Positions 1-6,146 of a stretch of 13,986 nucleotides of DNA are shown piece after piece. Below the pieces are notes generated by a model. It did not search any database and was not told where the DNA came from. It was given only the letters and a program-made list of their open reading frames with translations. Within the stretch, counting starts at the first letter, position 1; every line of letters starts with the position of its first letter. The position numbers and the translations under genes were made by a program. The DNA lies in the NCBI GenBank assembly GCA_002410125.1, contig DHQH01000050.1, positions 1,501 to 15,486 on the forward strand, read 5' to 3'. The stretch is from Alphaproteobacteria bacterium UBA5343 (lineage in GTDB: Bacteria > Pseudomonadota > Alphaproteobacteria > RF32 > UBA5343).

Positions 1-199
1 TAACTTCTCCGCAATCTCCAGCTGTTATAACTTCTCCTTCTTCACAAAAACCAGTATCTATACAAGAATCGTAATTAATTCCGTCTGTAAATGCGGCATA
101 TACTATCGATAATAAAATTATCCAAGCTATAATAGCTATAACTAATTGTAGTGATTTAGCCATATATTGTGCTATTTTATTAAAAATATTATTCATCAT
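1..199 (-). CDS. Hypothetical one-pass membrane protein with cysteine-containing tail (3' end cut by window)
   Basis: Not in the supplied coordinate list, but an open frame runs from an ATG-ATG pair at 194-199 to the window edge, giving 66 visible residues. A GAGG ribosome-binding site lies five bases before the first ATG. Seen: a short polar N-terminus, one strongly hydrophobic segment at about residues 17-37, then a polar tail with Cys46, Cys52 and Cys63 in an acidic, glycine-rich context (DSCIDTGFCEEG). One membrane span followed by a presumably extracytoplasmic tail is inferred. It is the last visible gene of the minus-strand cluster, about 45 bases after the 115-residue membrane protein. 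Small proteins with this layout are familiar to me from A+T-rich alphaproteobacteria, but I know no function. The C-terminus is outside the window. Confidence 0.6.
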   Translation of the reverse strand, partial: MMNNIFNKIAQYMAKSLQLVIAIIAWIILLSIVYAAFTDGINYDSCIDTGFCEEGEVITAGDCGEV

Positions 200-244
200 C
201 TTTTCCTCTATTAAATATAGAAATATGTATATATTAGATTAAAA

Positions 245-592
245 CTATTTATTGTTGAATAATAATGACGGTGTTTTATTCTTTGCAAGGCAATATATAG
301 TGCTGATAATTAACAAAGCATAATACAGTAAAAATGACATCATAACTATATTAATGTATATATTATTTTCTATAAGCTCATTGTGAATAGCATATACAAT
401 AATAAGCATTATAGCATCTATTACAAAAGGTAGAAAATAAATATTTATTAAGTGTTGAGATATCATCTTATAGCTAGTAGTTTTATTCCTCATTATTAAT
501 ATAATTAAATATATAAATGTAAATATTGATATTGATGAATGCACATATCTTGCAAACAGTAAAAAACAAGCCAAATAAAGATATTTTTTCAT
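245..592 (-). CDS. Small multi-pass membrane protein, unknown function
   Basis: A 115-residue, very hydrophobic protein with about four membrane spans (roughly residues 4-16, 20-34, 46-69 and 78-101) and almost no soluble domain. The first two spans could be one longer helix pair. Positive residues sit at the N-terminus (Met-Lys-Lys), in the first inter-span loop (RNKTTSYK) and at the C-terminus, suggesting both ends are cytoplasmic. The start is supported by an AAGG ribosome-binding site seven bases upstream. It begins 22 bases after the stop of the 144-residue membrane protein and is probably co-transcribed with it. I do not recognise a family. In this context it could be a membrane immunity or accessory protein for the peptidoglycan-binding-like product at the head of the cluster, but that is speculation. 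Confidence 0.6.
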   Translation of the reverse strand: MKKYLYLACFLLFARYVHSSISIFTFIYLIILIMRNKTTSYKMISQHLINIYFLPFVIDAIMLIIVYAIHNELIENNIYINIVMMSFLLYYALLIISTIYCLAKNKTPSLLFNNK

Positions 593-614
593 ATTTTAAC
601 CTTTTAAATATTTG

Positions 615-1049
615 CTACCAATCAAGGACTGATGTTTCTTCTAAACAGCGGTATCTTTCAGGGTTTTCTGATATGGTGTTCTTATAGTAATCTTCATCAT
701 CAAACTTTATTTCATAAACCGATGATAACTCTATATCTCTTATCATTGATAAATTGCTAGATACATACACAATAAAAGCAAACCATAATAAAAACATATA
801 TCTTTTACCAAAAGCAAGAGTGATTGCTAAGCAGATAAAACTTGCAACATATAATAAATCTACAAATTTTAATGTATCTTGATCTACACATGTTGGCATC
901 AAATCATCATAATTTATGTCCAAATATTTGAAAACTATACTACACAATGTAATAAGAATTGCTATTCCTACTAATATATTAATAATGATATTATAAGTTT
1001 TTAATAATTTACTTTTTATATTTCTTGTATCTTTTTTGAACCATCTCAT
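615..1049 (-). CDS. Hypothetical three-span membrane protein, start overlaps upstream gene
   Basis: 144 residues when started at the ATG at 1047-1049 (MRWFKK). An in-frame ATG four codons earlier (1059-1061) has no ribosome-binding site. That ATG itself lies against a GGAG motif at 1056-1059, ideally spaced (six bases) for the later ATG, so I prefer the shorter form. Seen: a basic N-terminus, spans at about residues 20-41, 61-80 and 84-103, a loop with one Cys between spans 1 and 2, and an acidic C-terminal tail of about 40 residues. The positive-inside rule puts the N-terminus in the cytoplasm and the tail outside. The coding region overlaps the end of the 233-residue gene by 41 bases in another frame, implying translational coupling. 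No family recognised. Confidence 0.6.
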   Translation of the reverse strand: MRWFKKDTRNIKSKLLKTYNIIINILVGIAILITLCSIVFKYLDINYDDLMPTCVDQDTLKFVDLLYVASFICLAITLAFGKRYMFLLWFAFIVYVSSNLSMIRDIELSSVYEIKFDDEDYYKNTISENPERYRCLEETSVLDW

Positions 1050-1710
1050 CACAATCTCCATAAGGATTTAATAATCCTGATTTTATTCCATATAAATCAG
1101 CTTTCCAATCATTAATCGCTTCACAAGGAGTATTATCTTTATCTATATACACCTGCTTATATTCTTTTGCAGCCCCCATAGCACCAACAGTCATATCCCC
1201 AATAACACCATTTTGTGCAGCATCACAACTAATTTTAGAATGTTTATATTTATCATTATATCCTTTTCCTCTTATATTACCAGCAGATTTTTTAGCTTCT
1301 CTGGCAATTCTAATAGAATTAAACACAACGCTATTTTTGTTGCTATTTTTTGGAAAAATATTTTTTTTAATATTAGTAATATCTTTGTTATTAATTGTAT
1401 TTTTAATCTCACCAAAAATATGTTTGGTGAAATTTGACTTATTAACCGTATTTTCGGTTTCACCATCTGGGTTCATTATACGGTCAGGTTTTAGATTATT
1501 TTTCTTTTGGAAACTCTCTATACCGTCAAATAAATTCTTATTGGGGATTTTTGTGAATTCATCATCAGTTTTGGTATTACAATATCCGTCTTTATTCCTT
1601 GAAATCTGGCACTTACAATACCAGAACCATACTTCTTCTACACTCATAAAAGGTTTTATGTTTTTTCTAGTTGATAAATAATTTTTATTAAAACCCTTAT
1701 ATATTTTCAT
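1009..1710 (-). CDS. Hypothetical protein with peptidoglycan-binding-like repeat
   Basis: A 233-residue, lysine- and asparagine-rich protein without a signal peptide, translated from an ATG with a strong AGGGGG ribosome-binding site. Three parts can be seen. Residues 20-45 contain an aromatic stretch (MSVEEVWFWYCKCQ) that resembles, from memory, a VEExWFW motif in uncharacterised alphaproteobacterial proteins. Residues 60-90 (FDGIESFQKKNNLKPDRIM and a PDGETENTVN tail) look like a PG_binding_1-type repeat. Residues 155-225 form a compact C-terminal region with His157, Cys162, Glu183, Cys196, Asp205, two glycine turns and Cys220. The C-terminal pattern is unassigned. The protein heads a minus-strand cluster of membrane proteins and is divergent from an S24-type regulator. 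Without a signal peptide it would need a dedicated export route or act inside the cell or a prophage particle. A cell-wall-targeted effector is possible but unproven. Confidence 0.6.
   Translation of the reverse strand: MKIYKGFNKNYLSTRKNIKPFMSVEEVWFWYCKCQISRNKDGYCNTKTDDEFTKIPNKNLFDGIESFQKKNNLKPDRIMNPDGETENTVNKSNFTKHIFGEIKNTINNKDITNIKKNIFPKNSNKNSVVFNSIRIAREAKKSAGNIRGKGYNDKYKHSKISCDAAQNGVIGDMTVGAMGAAKEYKQVYIDKDNTPCEAINDWKADLYGIKSGLLNPYGDCDEMVQKRYKKYKK
1056..1059 (-). promoter_or_regulatory. Ribosome-binding site that decides the start of the 615-1049 gene
   Basis: GGAG on the minus strand, six bases before the ATG at 1047-1049 and inside the coding region of the preceding gene. The alternative upstream ATG (1059-1061) overlaps this motif and has no purine-rich motif of its own. 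Confidence 0.6.
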
Positions 1711-1758
1711 TTTACCCCCTTTACATTTGGTACAATTTTTAATATTATAGATTATGTT

Positions 1759-1786
1759 TTTATATATAAAATTGTAGGTATTTCAA
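1759..1786 (-). promoter_or_regulatory. Candidate promoter of the minus-strand cluster
   Basis: On the minus strand TTGAAA (1781-1786) and TATAAA (1759-1764) are separated by 16 bases; each matches the sigma-70 consensus at five of six positions. Transcription would start near 1752, leaving a leader of about 40 bases before the ATG at 1710. The surrounding DNA is so A+T-rich that chance -10-like hexamers are common, so the pairing with a good -35 is the main support. Confidence 0.45.
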
Positions 1787-1790
1787 CCTA
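1775..1790. promoter_or_regulatory. Candidate operator palindrome
   Basis: A 16-bp inverted repeat with perfect 5-bp arms, TAGGT and ACCTA, around a 6-base centre. It covers the -35 hexamer of the candidate minus-strand promoter and lies between divergent genes, one of which encodes an HTH regulator. This is the usual position and size for a repressor site. Binding by the neighbouring regulator is inferred. Confidence 0.35.
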
Positions 1791-1878
1791 AAAAAAAGAA
1801 TAACTTCCTATTTAGAAATATTTTTATATATTATTTTATATAAGAACCTTTATTTTATGATGATTTGGAGTATATGAA

Positions 1879-2505
1879 ATGAAATGTAATGAATTGTGGA
1901 AAACTATAGATAAACTCGCCTTAAGGTTGAAAACAACACCGTCGGGACTGGCAAAACTTGCTGGACTTGATGCAACTAGCTTTAATAAGAGTAAAAGGTT
2001 TAGACCCGATGGAAACCCTAGATGGCCATCAATGGAGAGCGTGAACAAGGTTTTACAAGCCTGCAATATTACTTTTGAAGATTTTATCGCTTTGTCTAAA
2101 GCTGAGGGAATTTCTTATAAGCCTGAGACTATTGCTTTGATTGATATTGAGAAGTTAGGAGATAAAAAACATATTGATGACAATGGAGCATTAATCAGAA
2201 AAAATTGTAATGCGATTAAGTTCCCTAATATTCAAGATAATAAAATCTTTGCAATAGATATTACAACGAATAAGTTTGAACCTTGGTTTAAGTCTGGTAA
2301 TATGTTGATTATATCACCGAATGCAGACATTAGAAGAGGTGATAGATTGGTTTTAAAAACTGTCGATAATGAGATTATTATTGGAGAGCTTATTAAAAAG
2401 ACTGTTCAAAAAACCGAAATAAAAGAGATATGCTCTGGTAAAAATATGGAATTAAAAAATAATGATATTTTATGGAGTTACCGCATTATTTGGACTAGTC
2501 AGTAA
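1879..2505 (+). CDS. XRE-family HTH regulator with degenerate S24 (LexA/cI-like) domain
   Basis: A 208-residue transcription regulator. Residues about 5-75 form a helix-turn-helix domain of the alphaproteobacterial type (PSGLAKLAGLDATSFNKSKR, then a PRWPS segment). Residues about 115-205 match the S24 fold (FEPWFKSGNMLIISPNADIRRGD). In intact relatives, self-cleavage uses a Ser in GDSMEP and a Lys in a GEVMAK-like strand; here the aligned positions read Lys132 (TTNKFEP) and Gly169 (NEIIIGEL), so autoproteolysis should be lost. The start at 1879 has GGAG eight bases upstream; the ATG at 1874 runs straight into a stop. It is divergent from the cluster at 1-1710 and lies about 100 bases before lspA. 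It probably represses one or both neighbours constitutively or in response to a non-cleavage signal. Chromosomal regulators of this family are common in alphaproteobacteria, so it need not be phage-derived. Confidence 0.85.
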   Translation: MKCNELWKTIDKLALRLKTTPSGLAKLAGLDATSFNKSKRFRPDGNPRWPSMESVNKVLQACNITFEDFIALSKAEGISYKPETIALIDIEKLGDKKHIDDNGALIRKNCNAIKFPNIQDNKIFAIDITTNKFEPWFKSGNMLIISPNADIRRGDRLVLKTVDNEIIIGELIKKTVQKTEIKEICSGKNMELKNNDILWSYRIIWTSQ

Positions 2506-2534
2506 CTATAATTGTTAGTGAAACATAAGCAGCA

Positions 2535-2562
2535 TTGACTTTGTAAGTAAAAAGGATATTTT
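2535..2562 (+). promoter_or_regulatory. Candidate promoter of the lspA operon
   Basis: TTGACT (2535-2540), a 16-base spacer and TATTTT (2557-2562), placed 46 bases before the lspA start. A second TTGACA at 2571-2576 has only a poor -10 (AATACG, 17 bases on), which would give a nearly leaderless transcript. The first pair is therefore preferred. Confidence 0.4.
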
Positions 2563-2583
2563 ATGTAGTATTGACATAAAATA
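2557..2583. promoter_or_regulatory. Perfect 10-bp inverted repeat over the lspA promoter
   Basis: Arms TATTTTATGT (2557-2566) and ACATAAAATA (2574-2583) with a 7-base loop. The left arm contains the proposed -10 and the right arm overlaps the second TTGACA. No T-tract follows, so it is a poor terminator for the upstream regulator gene and fits better as an operator or a 5'-leader hairpin. Confidence 0.4.
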
Positions 2584-2607
2584 AATATAAAAGAATACGA
2601 GGTTTTT

Positions 2608-3072
2608 ATGATTTTAGGATTATCTTTAGCTTTTCTTGTGGTGATATTAGATCAAACATCAAAATATATAGTAATGGATGTTATATTAGCAGAAGTGCAA
2701 GGCATTAACTACACAAGTTTCTTTAATCTGGTTAAGGCATGGAATAAAGGGGTTAGTTTTTCCATGTTTGAAAACTCACATGAGTATGGTCCTTATATTT
2801 TAGCAACTGTTTCTATATTAATCGCTGTGTTTTTGATTGCATGGCTTAGGAAAGAAACTGAAAAGACTCTACAAGTTGCAATTGGCTTTATTATTGGTGG
2901 AGCGATTGGTAATGTGATTGACAGATTTAGATTTGGGGCTGTTTTTGACTTTTTAGATGTGTTTTATAAAAATTATCATTGGCCTGCATTTAATATAGCT
3001 GACAGCTTTATTTGCATTGGGGCAACCATTATCGTTATTCATAGTCTGTTTTTTCATAAGAAGGAATTATGA
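2608..3072 (+). CDS. lspA: Lipoprotein signal peptidase (signal peptidase II)
   Basis: A 154-residue inner-membrane aspartyl protease that removes the signal peptide of diacylglyceryl-modified prolipoproteins on the periplasmic face. Seen: four hydrophobic spans, an early DQTSK motif (residues 15-19), an asparagine/glycine segment (NLVKAWNKGVSFS), the GNVIDR motif at 101-106 and the catalytic aspartates Asp114 (VFDF) and Asp132 (FNIADS). All conserved family blocks are present and the length is normal. GAGG five bases upstream supports the start. The stop overlaps the start of the following lipoprotein gene (ATGA), so the peptidase and a likely substrate are translationally coupled. It appears to be the first gene of the run ending with mutL. 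Confidence 0.96.
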   Translation: MILGLSLAFLVVILDQTSKYIVMDVILAEVQGINYTSFFNLVKAWNKGVSFSMFENSHEYGPYILATVSILIAVFLIAWLRKETEKTLQVAIGFIIGGAIGNVIDRFRFGAVFDFLDVFYKNYHWPAFNIADSFICIGATIIVIHSLFFHKKEL

Positions 3073-3326
3073 TGTTAAAGAATCGCTATATAGCGTTATT
3101 GTTATTAGCTTTACTTTTAACTGGTTGTACTCGTTATGAAATGAGAGAGAGATTAGGGTTGATAAGAGAGGCTCCTGATGAGTTGAGTGTAGTAACATAT
3201 GCACCATTAACAATACCTGATAATTTTGATTTAATTAGACCTACAGAAAAAACAATAGATGAAGAACCTAGCAATGGTGAAATTCTATTGCTCGAAAAGA
3301 CAAAATCAATTAATGTGAATAAATAA
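3069..3326 (+). CDS. Small outer-membrane lipoprotein, DUF3035/BamF-like
   Basis: An 85-residue lipoprotein: a short basic N-terminus, a hydrophobic core rich in Leu and a lipobox LLTGC with the lipidated cysteine at residue 20. The mature part carries RLGLIREAPDELSVVTYAPL followed by TIPDNFDL. This is the conserved motif of the alphaproteobacterial DUF3035/BamF family, a lipoprotein of the outer-membrane beta-barrel assembly complex related to the N-terminal motif of BamC. Its position directly after lspA and before two M16 genes is the usual alphaproteobacterial setting. The start overlaps the lspA stop by four bases, with AAGGA upstream; a second Met follows immediately and could also serve. 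The C-terminal part is short and lacks the long proline-rich tail of many homologues. BamF assignment rests on motif memory and context. Confidence 0.75.
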   Translation: MMLKNRYIALLLLALLLTGCTRYEMRERLGLIREAPDELSVVTYAPLTIPDNFDLIRPTEKTIDEEPSNGEILLLEKTKSINVNK

Positions 3327-3361
3327 GAAATTATCTTAAATATACATATCTGGAATTTAAT

Positions 3362-4678
3362 ATGAAAAAATTATTTTTAATGGTGTTTTTATGCACCATA
3401 TTTGTGACCAATATTTCTGAAGCAAAGATATTTAATGCCACAGAATTTTACCTTAAAAATGGATTGCAGGTGGTGATTATTCCAAATCATAAAGCACCGA
3501 TTGCGACATCTATGCTTTGTTATAAGGTGGGAGCTATTGATGAGGAAAGTGGCAAATATGGATTAGCTCATTTATTAGAGCATTTGATGTTTAAGGGGAC
3601 TAATAAAATTAAAGATGCTGAATTTTCAAAAATTATTGCAAAATTTGGCGGAGTTGATAATGCTATGACTAGCTATGATTATACTTGTTATCATCAATCT
3701 ATGAGTAGAGAGAATTTGGAATTAGCCCTTTATATGGAAGCTGATAGAATGGATAATCTCAATATTCCTGATGATGCATTTGAAAAAGAAAAATTAGTAG
3801 TTATTGAAGAGAGGTTTTCAAGAATAAAAAACAACCCTCAAGCTATCCTAGAAGAGAAAAAACAGTCTTTACTATGGGGTAACTCACCATATGCACACCC
3901 AATAAGCGGTAGAATCGAAGATATAAAAAATATCACAAAAAAAGATATAATGGATTTTTATAATAGACATTATAGAATCAATAATTCTGTATTGGTAATT
4001 GCTGGCGATTTGGAAGTAGAGGAAGGAAAAAAAATTGCAAATAAATATTTTGGATTCAAAGAAAATAATAAAGTAGAAAAAAGAAGATTTGAGAAATCTG
4101 AGAAAGGCAACAAAGTAAGAGCAAAGATAGAGATGGAACATAAACTTATTCAAAAAAATTCATGGAGAAGAACTTATATTGCAGAAAAAAATAGCTATGC
4201 TTTAGATATATTTTCTAATCTGTTGGCAGGTAGCTCTACCTCAAAATTATATAAAAAACTGGTTAAACAAGATAAGTTAGCGAGTGAAGTTTATAGTTAC
4301 TATAATGGGGTTAGTCTTGATGGGGCGCGTTTTGTGATTGGGTTTACTCCTAATAATGATGAAGACACAGAAGCAATTATAAATATAATAGATGAAGAGA
4401 TCACAAATATAACTAATAATTTAACAAGAAAAGAAATAGAGCAAGAGAAGGAAAAAATGATTTCAGGATTGGTATTTTTGAGAGACAACCCTGAGAGCGA
4501 AGCTCAAAATGTGGCAAGACTTATAGTTAGTGGAATGAGTTTAGAGCAAATTGAGAGCTGGGAAGAAGATATTAAAAAAGTTAATATGGGAGATGTAAAA
4601 AAAGTTGCAAACGAATTGATAAATAATGCATCATTTGTAAGCGGATTATTAATGCCTGAAAAAGGGAAAGATAAATGA
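3362..4678 (+). CDS. M16 family zinc metallopeptidase, catalytic subunit, exported
   Basis: A 438-residue protein with a signal peptide (MKKLFLMVFLCTIFVTNISEA, cleavage probably after Ala21), so it acts in the periplasm. The inverted zinc motif is HLLEH at 70-74 (His70, Glu73 and His74) with the distal ligand Glu150 in VVIEER, at the spacing expected for M16. The GLAHLLEHLMFKGT block and the Asn/Ala substrate region (GGVDNAMTSYDYTCYH) are intact. The second half has the non-catalytic M16 domain, but the Arg/Tyr pair that many M16 enzymes use to hold substrate is not seen; an ungapped comparison with the next protein gives Val301 and Ser308. The start codon lies 35 bases after the lipoprotein gene, with GGA seven bases upstream. 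It overlaps the next M16-like gene by four bases. Substrate unknown; an envelope quality-control peptidase is likely. Confidence 0.93.
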   Translation: MKKLFLMVFLCTIFVTNISEAKIFNATEFYLKNGLQVVIIPNHKAPIATSMLCYKVGAIDEESGKYGLAHLLEHLMFKGTNKIKDAEFSKIIAKFGGVDNAMTSYDYTCYHQSMSRENLELALYMEADRMDNLNIPDDAFEKEKLVVIEERFSRIKNNPQAILEEKKQSLLWGNSPYAHPISGRIEDIKNITKKDIMDFYNRHYRINNSVLVIAGDLEVEEGKKIANKYFGFKENNKVEKRRFEKSEKGNKVRAKIEMEHKLIQKNSWRRTYIAEKNSYALDIFSNLLAGSSTSKLYKKLVKQDKLASEVYSYYNGVSLDGARFVIGFTPNNDEDTEAIINIIDEEITNITNNLTRKEIEQEKEKMISGLVFLRDNPESEAQNVARLIVSGMSLEQIESWEEDIKKVNMGDVKKVANELINNASFVSGLLMPEKGKDK

Positions 4679-6072
4679 GAAGAAGAAAAAGTAATAGCTA
4701 TGTTTTAAAAAATATTTTAACCATTAGTTTGATTCTGGGAATCGCTTTTGGGATTTATAACTTCAAAAATATGCTTAGCTTTAATCCACAAGAGATTGTC
4801 GATGGTGCAATATTAAAAAAGAAAAACTTTAAGGCAGAAATTAAAGAAGTTACAAGTCCAAAATATAAAATAAAATCATGGCTCATGGAAGATAAAACGA
4901 ATCCTATAATATCAATTAATTTTATGTTTGATAATATTGGTAGCGCTTATGATAACAATACCAAAGTTGGGTTAGCAAATCTGGTTGCTGCGGTAATTAC
5001 AGAAGGCACAAAAAACAAAACATCAGACGAACTTGATTTGGAAATGGAAAGAAAAGCTATTTCTATTAGCTTTGATGCAGATAAAACAAGTTTTTCAGGT
5101 AGCTTACTTACTACAAAGAAAAACAAAAAAAGAGCATTTGAAATTTTAGGTAAATTTATAAAAGATCCAAGACTTGATATAGATGATATTGAGAGGGTTA
5201 AATTGCAGTTTATTGCAGGGATAAAAAAACAAGAAGAATCACCTTATTTTTTAGCAAATCAAAAACTAAATAAAGAATTATTTGGGGAGCATCCTTATTC
5301 TAGAGTTGGAATCGGAAAAATCGAATCGATTAAAAATATTTCAAAAGCAGATATTGCAAATTTTGTTAGTAAAAAACTTGTGAAAGAGAATCTAATAATT
5401 GGAGTTAGTGGCGATATAACTCCTGAGGAGATTAGTAGCTACTTGGATAGGGTATTTGGTGAATTAAAATTTAAGCAAAGACATAAAACTCTACCTAAAC
5501 CAAAATTTGAAATTGAAAATAAACAAATAAATATGAAGAAAAACTTCCCACAAAATGTAGTAATGTTTGCAGGTAAATCAGTAAAACGAACTCACAAAGA
5601 TTTTTATCCACTATATATTGCTAATTATATTTTAGGTGGAGGGTCTTTTTCTTCAAGATTAGTGAATAAAGTTAGAGAGAAAAATGGTCTGGTTTATTCG
5701 ATTGCCACATATCTTGGAATCGAGAAATATGCTCCTATGTTTAATGGTTATTTTGCGACAACAGAAGATAATTTTGAGAATGCAAAAAATATCACTTTAA
5801 AAGAAATAAAAAAAATAGCAAAAAATGGAATTACAAAGAAAGAATTACAAAATGCTAAGGCATTTTTGATTGGTAGCTTTAATCTAAGATTTTCTAGTAT
5901 CTCTGATATTTCATCTATGCTAGTAGCAATGCAATATCACGAGCTTGGGATTGATTTTTTAGAAAAGAGAAATGATATGGTTAAAAATATTAAACTAGAT
6001 GAAGTAAATGAAGCTATTAAAACTCATATTAAGAGTGATGAATTGTTATTTGTTAAGGTTGGTAATAACTAA
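4675..6072 (+). CDS. M16-like partner subunit lacking the zinc site, membrane-anchored
   Basis: A 465-residue protein with a basic N-terminus (MRRRK) and one hydrophobic segment at about residues 13-29, best read as an uncleaved signal anchor facing the periplasm. It aligns with its upstream neighbour, but the zinc motif is gone: GLAHLLEH there corresponds to GLANLVAA at 99-106, so His, Glu and His become Asn102, Ala105 and Ala106. In contrast it keeps the substrate-holding region GGGSFSSRL with Arg334 and Tyr341 (VREKNGLVYS). It is therefore the non-catalytic half of a two-chain M16 peptidase, an arrangement known for bacterial M16B heterodimers. Start ATG overlaps the neighbour's stop (ATGA), consistent with equimolar production. 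The pair is a standard part of the alphaproteobacterial lspA neighbourhood. Confidence 0.92.
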   Translation: MRRRKSNSYVLKNILTISLILGIAFGIYNFKNMLSFNPQEIVDGAILKKKNFKAEIKEVTSPKYKIKSWLMEDKTNPIISINFMFDNIGSAYDNNTKVGLANLVAAVITEGTKNKTSDELDLEMERKAISISFDADKTSFSGSLLTTKKNKKRAFEILGKFIKDPRLDIDDIERVKLQFIAGIKKQEESPYFLANQKLNKELFGEHPYSRVGIGKIESIKNISKADIANFVSKKLVKENLIIGVSGDITPEEISSYLDRVFGELKFKQRHKTLPKPKFEIENKQINMKKNFPQNVVMFAGKSVKRTHKDFYPLYIANYILGGGSFSSRLVNKVREKNGLVYSIATYLGIEKYAPMFNGYFATTEDNFENAKNITLKEIKKIAKNGITKKELQNAKAFLIGSFNLRFSSISDISSMLVAMQYHELGIDFLEKRNDMVKNIKLDEVNEAIKTHIKSDELLFVKVGNN

Positions 6073-6146
6073 TATGAAAGCCTGTATTTTGATTCAATAG
6101 AGGCTATAATAGAGGATAATTTTCAAATTAAATAGAAGGTATAAAT

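Noticed and set aside
1337..1681. Hydrophobic plus-strand open frame of 114 codons
   Set aside because: It is antisense to the 233-residue gene. Lys/Asn-rich coding read backwards yields Phe/Ile-rich sequence automatically, and there is no ribosome-binding site or family resemblance.
1758..1771. Perfect palindrome TTTTATATATAAAA
   Set aside because: A pure A/T palindrome in a very A+T-rich promoter region is expected by chance and overlaps the -10, so I do not call it an operator.
1874..1882. Two-codon mini-ORF (ATG AAA TGA) overlapping the regulator start
   Set aside because: It is explained by the repeated ATGAA-type sequence near the start; its ribosome-binding spacing is too short, so regulation through it is not supported.
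6105..6110. Perfect TATAAT upstream of pgi
   Set aside because: No acceptable -35 at 15-19 bases, so it is not listed as a promoter; pgi may simply be read from upstream.
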